DNA of 36,622 nt from an uncultured Oscillospiraceae bacterium (GTDB taxonomy: Bacteria; Bacillota; Clostridia; Oscillospirales; Oscillospiraceae): assembly GCA_950075865.1 (NCBI GenBank), contig CATMVA010000020.1, positions 1 through 36,622 on the forward strand, written 5' to 3'. The position numbers and the translations under genes are program-made. How positions within the stretch are numbered: position 1 is the stretch's first letter; every line of letters begins with the position of its first letter. This document shows positions 14,826-22,899 of the stretch, one piece after another. The notes beneath the pieces are model-generated. The model was not told where the DNA came from. It worked only from the letters and a program-made list of their open reading frames with translations, and did not search any database.

Positions 14826-16227
14826 TTACTTGGTAGGCAGGGCGACTTCCTTGCCAGTGGAATAATCGATCTCTCCGAAGGCCAGACTTCCGTCCAGCAG
14901 GAAATACTCGTTCTGGCCTCCCAGCATGATCTCCTCCGCCAGCTGGTTGGCGTAGGTGTCAAACCGCTCGATCTGGCCCAGCAGCTTCCCCTCCAGGTCA
15001 TAGGTGCACAGGGTGCCGTCCTCCATGGTGCAGAGCTTGCCGTCATAGATCTTATTGGGTGCGCCGGCCACGGGGGAATCCAGCAGCTCCTTCATATCCC
15101 GGTCCAGCAGCATGGTATATGTTTTTCCGTCCGCCCCCTGGAGGGCGATGGCCACATACCCCTCCCCCACCGCGGGGACGGTCCAGGTGGGATTGACCAT
15201 CCGGTCCACATACTTTCCCTCATAGCCGGCCCAGGTGCCCGCCTTCACATCGTAGCAGTGGATGGTGGTCTTGTTGTTGGCCGCGTCCACGAAAAGCATC
15301 AGGCCGTCCGAATGGCCCAGGTACTTGGGCTGTCTGGCCGCCTCCTCGGGCACCACAAGGGAACGGACCTTGCCCTTGTTGTCGGTGTAGGTGAATTCGC
15401 CGGGGTGGGTATTGCTGTTCCCGGTCCGGGAAGCCCCGCGGAACATAAAGATCCCATCCTTATAACTGTACTCGTTAAAGGGATCGGTGCCCGAAACCAC
15501 CTGGTTCTTCAGCCAGGTATTTGTCCCGGCAAAGTAGATGTCCCCATAGTAGGCATAGTAGCCGTAGGCGTTCCGGTCCTCCCCCTGCATGTCCAGCAGG
15601 AACAGGAATGTGCCGTCCCCCACATAGTAGATGTTGTATGCCCGCTGGGCGCCCGAGGAATAGGTGGTCAGTTCCTCGCCGGTGCCGTCGTAGATATGGT
15701 AGACGTACTCCACCGCCTCAAAGCCGGATTTGTACTCCTGGATGACCGCGTAGCCGTCGGTGCCCAGCATCAGGGTCAGGTTTTCCCCCAGCGGATGGGT
15801 GACCACCTCTCCCTCTGGGGTGACGATAGAAAGGACATTGCTGCCGTTGAGGTACAGGTAGCCCTTCCGGCTCCGGTAATCATCGACCATAGCGCTTGCC
15901 ACATAGTACTGGAGCCGGCCCTCCTCGTCAATGAAGCCGGCGCAGGAGGTCCGATTGACCTCGTCATAAAAGCGGATCATGGCATACCCGTCAGCAAAGC
16001 CCAGCGCGCTCTGGATGCGGTACGACGGCTTCGGCGTCGGGGTGGGCTCGGGGGTCGGGGTAGGCGTGGGGGTGGCCGCGGCGGCCCCCGGGGGGGGGGG
16101 TGGTGTCCACCGCCTGGGGGGTAACGTTGGGGTCCTCCCCGTTTTCCTTCTTTCCGCCGCAGGCGGTCAGGCCCAGCAGCAGGGCGGCCGAAAGGACAAA
16201 GGCTACAAGTTTTTTCATGGCATCCAC
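14826..16227 (-). pseudogene. Lipoprotein with repeat-rich exported domain, frameshifted at a G11 tract
   Basis: Two frames join cleanly if one base is removed from the 11-G run at 16090-16100, giving about 466 residues. The start (ATG 16227, AAAGGA 7 bases upstream) gives MDAMKKLVAF, a hydrophobic stretch and lipobox LTAC, then a Thr/Pro linker spanning the run (TPTPTPTPEPTPTPKP) and a large domain rich in Tyr, Gly and short beta-strand repeats. The domain resembles a propeller or WG-type scaffold (DGTLCTYDLEGKLLGQIERF), but I do not recognise a family. As written, translation ends early in the other frame. It may be a sequencing error, a true pseudogene or a phase-variable gene. Confidence 0.8.
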
Positions 16228-16301
16228 AGATCCTTTCTCTCTATTTTCTCGGCAGCTTCCTGAAATCGGAACTTATTCCTGCTATAATATCGCTATTTTT
16301 T

Positions 16302-16330
16302 ATTGTACGCCATCTTTCGGCAAGATGCAA
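16302..16330 (-). promoter_or_regulatory. Promoter of the frameshifted lipoprotein gene
   Basis: Read leftward, TTGCAT (16325-16330), a 17-base spacer and TACAAT (16302-16307). It lies just downstream of the rsmI stop, where no terminator is obvious. Confidence 0.6.
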
Positions 16331-16350
16331 GCCCCTTCCGGTGGTCCCGT

Positions 16351-17178
16351 TCACCCCTCCAGAGCGGCGGCGTACAGCTCGTTGCGGCTCAGACCCAGCT
16401 CCTTGGCGGCCTGTTTCACGGCGTCCTTCCGAGACAGGCCCTCTCCCATAAGCTCCTTCACCCGCTCCAAGCCGTCCTCTATGGTGGCCGCCTCCTTTTG
16501 AGGGCAGGCGCCCTCTACCACCAGAACGTACTCTCCCCGGGGCTCCTTCTCTTGGTGAAGCTCCACCGCCCCGGCCAAGGTGGTGCGGACGACCTCCTCA
16601 TGGAGCTTGGTCAGCTCCCGGCACAGGGAGATCCGCCGCTCCGGGCCAAAGGTCTCACATAGGTCGGAGAGGGTGTTCATTAGCTTGTGGGGGGCCTCGT
16701 AGAAGATCATGGTTCGGGTCTCGGCTTTCAGCTCCTCCAACTGAGCACGCCGGTTTTTCTTGTTCATGGGCAGGAAGCCCTCGAAGGTGAACCGGGCGGT
16801 AGGCAACCCCGACACCGACAAGGCGGTGGTGAGCGCGCAGGGTCCGGGCAGAGCGGAGACCGTCACCCCATGCTGGGCACACAGGGCCACCAGGTCCTCC
16901 CCCGGGTCGGACACCGCCGGGGTGCCCGCATCAGTGACTAAGGCCACGTTCTCCCCGGCCATCAGCCGCTCCAGCAGTCTCTCCCCCGCCTCATCGGTGT
17001 TGTGGCGGTAGTAGCTCACCAAAGGCTTTTTAAGCCCCAGATGACTCAGCAACTTCAGGGTCACACGGGTGTCCTCGGCGGCGATGAGGTCCACCGCCTC
17101 CAGGGTCTCGGCGCACCGCCGGGAGATGTCCCCCAGGTTACCGATGGGGGTGGGCACCAGATATAGAGTTCCAGCCAT
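16351..17178 (-). CDS. rsmI: 16S rRNA (cytidine1402-2'-O)-methyltransferase
   Basis: RsmI adds the 2'-O-methyl group to C1402 in the ribosomal P site. The 275-residue protein has the tetrapyrrole-methylase fold with LYLVPTPIGNLGDISRR at the start, DLIAAEDTRVTLKLLSHL, SYYRHN, VALVTDAGTPAVSDPG and ALPGPCALTTALSVSGL. The C-terminal tail (LSRKDAVKQAAKELGLSRNE) resembles the small helical domain of RsmI. The ATG at 17178 follows GGAGG; the frame stays open upstream only through another gene. It is the last gene of the GNAT-methyltransferase-rsmI operon, 23 bases after the methyltransferase. Confidence 0.96.
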   Translation of the reverse strand: MAGTLYLVPTPIGNLGDISRRCAETLEAVDLIAAEDTRVTLKLLSHLGLKKPLVSYYRHNTDEAGERLLERLMAGENVALVTDAGTPAVSDPGEDLVALCAQHGVTVSALPGPCALTTALSVSGLPTARFTFEGFLPMNKKNRRAQLEELKAETRTMIFYEAPHKLMNTLSDLCETFGPERRISLCRELTKLHEEVVRTTLAGAVELHQEKEPRGEYVLVVEGACPQKEAATIEDGLERVKELMGEGLSRKDAVKQAAKELGLSRNELYAAALEG

Positions 17179-17201
17179 GGTACGGCCTCCTTTTTCCTTC
17201 T

Positions 17202-17825
17202 TCACACTCTGTCGGGCAGGATCTCCAGTCCCGGCTTTCCGCCCTTGACCGCCTCCACCAACACGGCGTAGGGGGGCTTGTCCGGCGAATGGGCACAGAG
17301 CTTCAGCCGCTTGGGCTCCAACCCCGTTTCCCTGAGGGCGCAGAGCAGGTCGGTGAGTCCTTCGGGGCGGTAGACCAGCGCGAAGCGTCCCTTGGGCTTG
17401 AGGGCCGCCGAAGCCGCGGCGCAAAGCTCCCCCAGCGTACAGCGCTCCAGCCGTCCGGGGCCTCCCTCCTTCCCTGTCCCGGCAGGATACCAAGGCGGAT
17501 TGGAGATCACCAGATCGGCCGTCATCGCCGGGTCCACCGCCCGGAGGTCGCAGGTCAAAATTTCTCCCCAAAGGCTGTTTTCCTTCAGGTTCTCCCGGGC
17601 CAGAGCGGCAGCGTGAGGGTCTGTCTCGACCCCGGTGAGGATCAACCCGGACGCCCGCTGGGCGCATAGAAGGATCAGCAGCCCTGCCCCGCAGCCCAGA
17701 TCCAGCACTGCCTGCCCCGGCTTCAGGGTGCAGAACTCACCCAAAGCGAGGGAATCGGCACCCAAGGGGAAGCACCCCTCGTCCCAACGATAGGTAAACG
17801 GTCCTAGCCGCTCGGTGTGCTCCAA
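17202..17825 (-). CDS. tRNA1(Val) adenine-37 N6-methyltransferase-like protein
   Basis: This 207-residue SAM-dependent methyltransferase has motif I VLDLGCGAGLLILL (about 40-53), acidic motif II GVETDPHAAALA and NPPWYP (motif IV), the signature of N6-adenine and related amino-methylases. The order and length match TrmN6/YabB, next to rsmI as often seen in Firmicutes. The start is taken as TTG at 17825, because AGGGGGAAGGGGAC lies right before it in the 14-base gap after the GNAT stop; an ATG at 17864 would sit inside the GNAT gene without SD. The target nucleotide is inferred from family only. Confidence 0.85.
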   Translation of the reverse strand: MEHTERLGPFTYRWDEGCFPLGADSLALGEFCTLKPGQAVLDLGCGAGLLILLCAQRASGLILTGVETDPHAAALARENLKENSLWGEILTCDLRAVDPAMTADLVISNPPWYPAGTGKEGGPGRLERCTLGELCAAASAALKPKGRFALVYRPEGLTDLLCALRETGLEPKRLKLCAHSPDKPPYAVLVEAVKGGKPGLEILPDRV

Positions 17826-17839
17826 GTCCCCTTCCCCCT

Positions 17840-18463
17840 TTACTTTTTGGTCAGAACATGCCACACAGTTTCACCCCGGAACCCGCACCGCCGATACAGC
17901 GATGCCGGGTTTGTTTCATTGCGCAGCCGCCCAGACACGGTGACAAATCCGGCTTGCCCCCTCATTCTCCACAGCAGTTCCCGGACCAAATATTCTCCAA
18001 GCCCCCGCCCGCGGTATTCCGGCGACACTTGGATCCAGTCCAAAATGCCCTCCCCCACCTGCGGATCCAACTCCCCGATCCCGGTGGCCGAAAGCCGCCC
18101 TGTGGAAGCCTCCGAAACCGCGATCCACAGATCCTCCCGGTAGACAGGGCGCTGCTGATAGCAGGAAAGCTCCTCCGCCGTAATTCCTTCCCGGGAATAG
18201 CAGGATGCAATATGTGCCGCAAACTCGACCGCTCCCACACGGCTTTGTGCAAATCCGTCAGGGAGCTTCGGCGGCTTGACATCCCTCAGATCATGGAGCA
18301 GCTTAAAATAGGGCTCGTCCTCCCAAGCATCCGATGACCCGGCAGAAAGCTGATCCTCCCGCAGGATCATCATGTGATCGGGAATCTCTACTGTATTCGC
18401 CTTCCAGAAAGGAAGAGAAGATGCCTTGCACGGATCCTTCAAATAGGCCGATCTCGTTACCAT
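17840..18463 (-). CDS. GNAT-family N-acetyltransferase
   Basis: This 207-residue protein's C-terminal half carries the acetyl-CoA site (IQVSPEYRGRGLGEYLVRELL) and the final SLYRRCGFRGETVWHVL segment typical of GNAT enzymes. The N-terminal half is less typical (WEDEPYFKLLHDLRDV) and may be a substrate-specific part. The ATG at 18463 follows AGGGAG; further upstream the frame contains the promoter. It is the first gene of the operon. The substrate is unknown: small molecule, antibiotic or protein N-terminus are all possible. Confidence 0.88.
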   Translation of the reverse strand: MVTRSAYLKDPCKASSLPFWKANTVEIPDHMMILREDQLSAGSSDAWEDEPYFKLLHDLRDVKPPKLPDGFAQSRVGAVEFAAHIASCYSREGITAEELSCYQQRPVYREDLWIAVSEASTGRLSATGIGELDPQVGEGILDWIQVSPEYRGRGLGEYLVRELLWRMRGQAGFVTVSGRLRNETNPASLYRRCGFRGETVWHVLTKK

Positions 18464-18493
18464 TTTGCCGTCTCCCTTGCATATTCTTTTCCC

Positions 18494-18522
18494 ATTATAT
18501 CGGAAGATCTGAAAAAAGGCAA
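18494..18522 (-). promoter_or_regulatory. Promoter of the GNAT-methyltransferase-rsmI operon
   Basis: Read leftward, TTGCCT (18517-18522), a 17-base spacer and consensus TATAAT (18494-18499), about 30 bases before the ATG. Confidence 0.8.
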
Positions 18523-18532
18523 CCGAGGGCAC

Positions 18533-18563
18533 AAAAAGACCCGGCAAATTCGCCGGGTCTTTT
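18533..18563 (-). terminator. Terminator of the glycosyltransferase gene
   Basis: AAAAGACCCGGC and GCCGGGTCTTTT arms around AAATTC; on the minus strand it ends in TTTTTG. Confidence 0.93.
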
Positions 18564-18576
18564 GGAGTATGTTATA

Positions 18577-19860
18577 TTATGCCGCCCGGTCCAGCTGTCC
18601 CATGGACTTGTGGGCGATGGGGCGCCACTCCACCTTCTGGAATAGGGCACACACCGTAATGGGCAGATATGTAAACATAAACAGGGGGAAAAAGGGCAGA
18701 TATATGAGCTTTTGCCACGGCTTTGCCTTGATCCGTCCCCATTCACTGCACACGGTCAGCAGGCCGTAGAGGAACATACCCATGTAAAAGCTCCGGAACC
18801 ACATCCAGAGGGTATCCACAAAAGACACCAAAATCAACTGGGCAACGAAGTCGGTGACGAACAGGCAGCTGAAAAGCACCGCCAGGTTGGCCGCCCCGCC
18901 CATCAAGGTGAGCAGCACGCCGGGGGCCACCAGCATCAGGATGTCGTAACAAGCGATGCCCCGCCGTCCGCCTTGGAAAATGCCCTTGAACAGGCTGAAG
19001 CCGCACTTCCCGTTGACCTGGAAGAAGCCCTTGGACCACCGGAGCCGCTGGTCCCAGGACTGCCGGAACTGGGTGGGCTGCTCGTCGTAGACCATGGCCC
19101 CCTCGCAGTAGCCGATCCGTTTGCCCTCAATGGCGCTCTGGGCAGAGAACTGGATATCCTCGGTCAGCAGGTGGAAGGGCCAGCCCCCGTTCTCCCGGAC
19201 CACGTCGGCCGAGATCAGGAATCCGGTGCCCGACACGTGACAGGTCAGGCCCAGGGCCTGCCGGGCCGCGTTGACGAACCGGGCCTCCCGCAGGAACCAG
19301 ATGGAATAGCCGGCGGTGATCCAGTTATGGGCAAAGTTCTTAGAGTTGCGGTAGCAAGTGATAGCGGCATAACCACCCTGATCAAAGGTGCGGTTCATCT
19401 CGGCGACAAAGTTGGGATCCACGATGTTGTCGGCGTCGAAGATGAAATAGCCCTCGTAGAGTTGATCTCTGCCGTCGGCGGCCAGGGCCTTGAGGAGGAA
19501 ATCCAGAGCATAGCCCTTCCCTACCTCCACCCGGTTGAACCGGCGGAAGACGGTAGCGCCGGCCCGTTGGGCCGCATCGGCTGTGCCGTCGGTGCAGTTG
19601 TCGGCCACCACGTAGATATCCAGCAGGTCGGCGGGGTAATTCTGCTTTTTCAGGCTCTCGATCAATTCTCCGATGACCCCCTCCTCGTTCCGGGCGGAGA
19701 TCAGGACGGCGTAGCGGCGGAGACGGGCGGGGATGTGAGTGTCCTGCCGATGCCCGCGAAAAAGGCCAACGACCAAATAAATGACCTGATATGCGTATAA
19801 AAGGGTAAAAAGCAGCCCGATTATTTGATTGAAATTAATAGTAAAAGCCAGGAATCGCAT
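18577..19860 (-). CDS. Processive-type family 2 glycosyltransferase (membrane)
   Basis: This 427-residue polysaccharide-synthase-like enzyme has one N-terminal membrane helix (about 10-35), a GT-A domain and three or four C-terminal helices (from about 295). The full processive signature is visible: Asp in ADNCTDGT (about 87), DAD (142-144), TED (233-235) and QRLRW (271-275), as in cellulose, hyaluronan and poly-GlcNAc synthases. It stands alone with its own promoter and terminator, without a c-di-GMP PilZ domain or accessory export genes. The sugar polymer is not deducible. The ATG follows AAAGGGGG. Confidence 0.93.
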   Translation of the reverse strand: MRFLAFTINFNQIIGLLFTLLYAYQVIYLVVGLFRGHRQDTHIPARLRRYAVLISARNEEGVIGELIESLKKQNYPADLLDIYVVADNCTDGTADAAQRAGATVFRRFNRVEVGKGYALDFLLKALAADGRDQLYEGYFIFDADNIVDPNFVAEMNRTFDQGGYAAITCYRNSKNFAHNWITAGYSIWFLREARFVNAARQALGLTCHVSGTGFLISADVVRENGGWPFHLLTEDIQFSAQSAIEGKRIGYCEGAMVYDEQPTQFRQSWDQRLRWSKGFFQVNGKCGFSLFKGIFQGGRRGIACYDILMLVAPGVLLTLMGGAANLAVLFSCLFVTDFVAQLILVSFVDTLWMWFRSFYMGMFLYGLLTVCSEWGRIKAKPWQKLIYLPFFPLFMFTYLPITVCALFQKVEWRPIAHKSMGQLDRAA

Positions 19861-19884
19861 GGGCTTACCCCCTTTCTCTGGGTC

Positions 19885-19912
19885 ATTATAGCACAGGATG
19901 GGGGAAATTCAA
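19885..19912 (-). promoter_or_regulatory. Promoter of the GT2 gene
   Basis: Read leftward, TTGAAT (19907-19912), a 16-base spacer and consensus TATAAT (19885-19890). The gap to the DUF1934 gene (to 20053) has only a weak AAGGAGA/TCTCCTT repeat. Confidence 0.65.
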
Positions 19913-20053
19913 GGGGTTTTGTCGCTTTTTAAGGAGATGTTAAGAAAAACTTTTCTCCTTTTTTAAGAATATCAGGAAAGACGAAGTCATTCCTCCATCC
20001 GTTGTCCTGCAATGGATAGAGGAATATTTCCGCCTGGTGGGCGGGCCGCTTTT

Positions 20054-20482
20054 CTACTGGGGGGCAGGGGTGAAAATCAGGGTGAATTTTAGCTGGTCCG
20101 GATGGGCGGAATCCATTGCGAGAGAATAGGTTAAGGTCACCTCTCCCCCTGCTTCGGAGGCCTGATAAGCGACGGTTTGGGCGTGGAGGGTCATGGGGAT
20201 AGAGCCGTACGGGGTTTTATAGGTAAAATGGTTTGATTTCCCCTGCCGAAACACCATTTTCGCCTCTATTTCTCCAGTTTTTGTCATGATGACGCCACTG
20301 GGGCAAAGGGTGAGGACGGTCTGGGTGCGGCCCAGGCCGGAGGAGGGCAGCTCTTCCCACGAAATGTTCCAGTTTCCACCATTTTCCGATAGAAATCCGG
20401 TAATTTTCTGCTTGATTTGTTCGGAATTTTCCGCTGAGAGGCGGCGGCTGAGGAGGGAAATTTTGACCTGTTTTTGCTCCAT
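20054..20482 (-). CDS. DUF1934 (YwiB-like) beta-barrel protein
   Basis: This 142-residue protein has the length of B. subtilis YwiB and a lipocalin-like strand pattern: VLTLCPSGVIMTKTGEIEAKMVF, a Gly-Ser-Ile-Pro-Met segment (YGSIPMTLHAQTV) and VTLTYSLAMDS. The function of DUF1934 is unknown to me. The ATG at 20482 was chosen by family length. A TTG at 20542 overlapping the murI stop (TTGA) would add 20 residues encoded by repeated AAAATGGGG words and lacks an SD. It is downstream of murI and probably co-transcribed. Confidence 0.85.
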   Translation of the reverse strand: MEQKQVKISLLSRRLSAENSEQIKQKITGFLSENGGNWNISWEELPSSGLGRTQTVLTLCPSGVIMTKTGEIEAKMVFRQGKSNHFTYKTPYGSIPMTLHAQTVAYQASEAGGEVTLTYSLAMDSAHPDQLKFTLIFTPAPQ

Positions 20483-20538
20483 GTTTGCCCCCATTTTTAA
20501 GGGTTTTGACCCCATTTTTCCAGGTTTTGCTCCCGTTC

Positions 20539-21351
20539 TCAATAAGTCTCAATTTCAACCCGCTCCACGCCGTCCGAAACAGGCTCACCCAAAAAGAGGG
20601 AGGCCAGGTTGGCGAAGTCGTGGGTGGAGTCGCTGACGAAATAGCGGCAGGAGCCGGTGGAATTTTCGTTCAGAAGGCCGGCATGGGCCAGGCGGGCGGC
20701 GGCGTGGTCGGCGCAGGAGGCACCCGAGTCCACCAGAGTGACCCCGGGACCCATGACACCGGCGATCACGTCGGTGAGGAGGGGGTAGTGGGTGCAGCCC
20801 AGGACCAGGGTGTCCACGTCCTTGGTACGCAAGGGCTCCAGGTATTCCCGGGCCACCAGCTCGGCCACTTTGTCGCCGGGCCGGAAGCGGCCGTTCTCCA
20901 CCAGGGGGACAAAGAGGGGGCAGGGGGCGGGGAAGATCTCCAGGGCCGGGTCCAGGGCGGAGAGCTCCCGCTCGTAGGCCCCGGAGCGGATGGAGGCAGC
21001 GGTGGCAATGACCCCGATCCTCCCGTTCCGGGTGGTGGCCGCCGCGGCGGCCGCGGCGGGGGCGATGACCCCGAAGATGGGCAGGTCGTTTTCGGCACGA
21101 AGCTCGGCGAGGGCGTTGGCTGAGACGGTGCCGCAGGCCACTATGATGGCCTTGGGGGAAAAGGTCCGCAAAAAAGCCACGTCCTGACGGGCGTAGCGCA
21201 GGATGGTGTCCCGGCCCCGGCTGCCGTAGGGCACCCGGCCAGTATCGCCAAAGTATATGAAATCCTCCCCGGGGAGGATCTTCCGCAGCTCCCGGAGGGA
21301 GGTCAGGCCGCCCAGGCCGGAATCAAATACGCCGATGGGACGAGGGTCCAT
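20539..21351 (-). CDS. murI: Glutamate racemase
   Basis: It converts L-glutamate to the D-glutamate used in peptidoglycan stems, in the cytoplasm. The 270-residue protein has IGVFDSGLGGLTSLREL at the N-terminus, the first catalytic Cys73 in ACGTVSAN (most homologues have ACNT) and the second Cys186 in GCTHYPLL. An Ala-rich stretch (about 98-105) is encoded by a GCC/GCG run. AGGAAAGGGG precedes the ATG, and a perfect GGGGAATTCCCC palindrome (21352-21363) lies between SD and start. Confidence 0.96.
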   Translation of the reverse strand: MDPRPIGVFDSGLGGLTSLRELRKILPGEDFIYFGDTGRVPYGSRGRDTILRYARQDVAFLRTFSPKAIIVACGTVSANALAELRAENDLPIFGVIAPAAAAAAATTRNGRIGVIATAASIRSGAYERELSALDPALEIFPAPCPLFVPLVENGRFRPGDKVAELVAREYLEPLRTKDVDTLVLGCTHYPLLTDVIAGVMGPGVTLVDSGASCADHAAARLAHAGLLNENSTGSCRYFVSDSTHDFANLASLFLGEPVSDGVERVEIETY

Positions 21352-21578
21352 GGGGAATTCCCCTTTCCTGTGAAGTCAGATCTTCTCCCCTATGATATGC
21401 CGATTCGGGCGGAAAGGCAAGGGGAATTTTGAGAGGGGCAATATCCGGGAGCGGGCCTCGGTAATCTGCACAAATTTGATCCCCCAAATTTTGCAGCCAA
21501 CTTGAAGAAAACGCCATGGTCTTTTCATGATCCGGAAGGCATAATGAAGCTATTATGGATAAAAAGGTGGGAAATCCC

Positions 21579-21794
21579 ATGAAAAAACTGCTCTCTTATC
21601 TTTTGACCGCTGCGCTCTCTCTGTCCCTGCTGACCACGGCCCTGGCGGCTCCCCTGCCCCCCAAGGACCCGGAGCCCGCCCCCACGCCCATTGTGACCAT
21701 TCAGCCCGTGGACCCGGACAAACCCGGGGAGCCCCCGGCCGAGCCCCAAGACAAGCTCCCGGAACCCGCCGAACAAGAATGGTATGAGTTCTAA
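21579..21794 (+). CDS. Short secreted proline/glutamate-rich protein
   Basis: This 71-residue protein has a clear signal peptide (MKKLLSYLLTAALSLSLL, then ALA for cleavage) and a mature part of about 45 residues made of Pro, Glu, Asp and Lys, ending EQEWYEF. AAAGGTGG lies before the ATG at 21579; an ATG 8 codons upstream lacks a good SD. No domain is recognised. Its stop is 5 bases from the stop of a convergent HTH-TPR regulator, so it could be a pheromone-type precursor; it is longer than most known ones. Alternatively it is a small wall-associated protein. Confidence 0.75.
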   Translation: MKKLLSYLLTAALSLSLLTTALAAPLPPKDPEPAPTPIVTIQPVDPDKPGEPPAEPQDKLPEPAEQEWYEF

Positions 21795-21799
21795 GCGGT

Positions 21800-22744
21800 T
21801 CAAGGAAGCATGATCCCCAGCGTGTCCATAGCATCCTGCTTCAAATTGTCAAAATTCCTCGTATCACCATATTCGCGGTAAAGGAAAGCGGCCCTGTCAT
21901 AGAATGTCTGGCTGGCCTCTTTGTCTCCCAAGTGGGCACAGCAATTGGCCTGAATGGCCAAAAGCTGGGGAAGGAATTGATATCTGCCGTACTTTACGCA
22001 GAACTGCCGCCCCTCCTCGGCAACGTCTATGGATCTTTGGTAACGCTCACAGACATTCAGCCCCCGGGCGTAATTTGTGGCCACCATGGCCCGCTGCCCG
22101 GCATAGCGGGCGGTGGGAGGCGTGTTCTCCTTCAGGTAAGTATAGAGCTGGCGGTATATGGAAAGGGCGGATTCCCATTCTCCGCCCTTGGTGTAGGCGA
22201 CCCCGATCTGATTGATGAGGTCAGTTTCAGCCATGGTATAGCGGAACTCCCCGATCCGCCTAAGATCAAATTTTGGGATGGTAAGTTGGATGGCCTTCAG
22301 CAGTAACGCTACCTTCTCCTCCGTTGGATAAGGCCCGTCCTCCCGGCCCAGTGCAAGCTTGTCGCCCATGATCTGCTGCCGAATCATCAGATCGTCCTGC
22401 TCCACAGCCTTTTCCAATTCCCGGAAACAGGCCAGAGCCTCCTCCCGCAAGGCGGGCTTTTCAACCTCAGCTGCCCGGTTAAAATGGATCACACTGGCCC
22501 GGGCCTCGGCCCACAGATTTTCGGTATCCCAGTCATAGGGGCTTTGGGGAACCATAACGCGGACATCCTCCAAACCCAAGCGCTCCATCAGGGCCTGAAA
22601 GACACGTTCGGAGGGCATCCGTTCACCATTCTCGATCCGGGAAAGGGTAGACACGGAGCAAATACCTTCACTCAACCGTTCCTGCGACCAGCCGATGGCT
22701 TCCCGTCGATTTCGAACCAGTTGGCCAACTGGTATCTTTTCCAT
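21800..22744 (-). CDS. HTH-TPR (RRNPP-like) transcriptional regulator
   Basis: This 314-residue protein has an N-terminal XRE HTH (VGQLVRNRREAIGWSQERLS, CSVSTLSRIENGERMPS, about 5-60) and an all-helical remainder with tetratricopeptide-like units such as SALSIYRQLYTYLKENTPP and ASQTFYDRAAFLYREYGDT. Size and layout match RRNPP regulators (PlcR, Rgg, PrgX), which bind short imported peptides. The ATG at 22744 follows GAGGAG; an in-frame ATG 7 codons earlier has no SD. It diverges from the low-GC secreted protein gene and converges with the short secreted protein gene. Peptide sensing is inferred. Confidence 0.88.
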   Translation of the reverse strand: MEKIPVGQLVRNRREAIGWSQERLSEGICSVSTLSRIENGERMPSERVFQALMERLGLEDVRVMVPQSPYDWDTENLWAEARASVIHFNRAAEVEKPALREEALACFRELEKAVEQDDLMIRQQIMGDKLALGREDGPYPTEEKVALLLKAIQLTIPKFDLRRIGEFRYTMAETDLINQIGVAYTKGGEWESALSIYRQLYTYLKENTPPTARYAGQRAMVATNYARGLNVCERYQRSIDVAEEGRQFCVKYGRYQFLPQLLAIQANCCAHLGDKEASQTFYDRAAFLYREYGDTRNFDNLKQDAMDTLGIMLP

Positions 22745-22777
22745 GTATGTATCTCCTCTCGGCAATTTTGTGGGGTC

Positions 22778-22806
22778 AGTTTACCAAACCGGGGGAATTT
22801 TGTCAA
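22778..22806 (-). promoter_or_regulatory. Promoter of the HTH-TPR regulator
   Basis: Read leftward, TTGACA (22801-22806), a 17-base spacer and TAAACT (22778-22783). A GTTT-N3-AAAC palindrome covers the -10, and AATTTTGT occurs twice (22764-22771, 22796-22803), both possible regulator sites. Confidence 0.75.
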
Positions 22807-22899
22807 GAAAGGGGCAGTCCCATGCAGAAATAAACTGGTCCTGCCTTCTCTATCAGACCTATTCAACCATTTACAAATACAGAAAGAAGTTTTATACTT

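Noticed and set aside
20483..20542. TTG start adding 20 residues to the DUF1934 protein
   Set aside because: There is no SD, the added residues come from repeated AAAATGGGG words, and the shorter form matches YwiB length.
22870..22898. TTTACA-17-TATACT as the promoter of the low-GC secreted protein
   Set aside because: Transcription would begin inside the coding start and remove the ATG at 22900, so it is not annotated as the promoter unless a later start is used.
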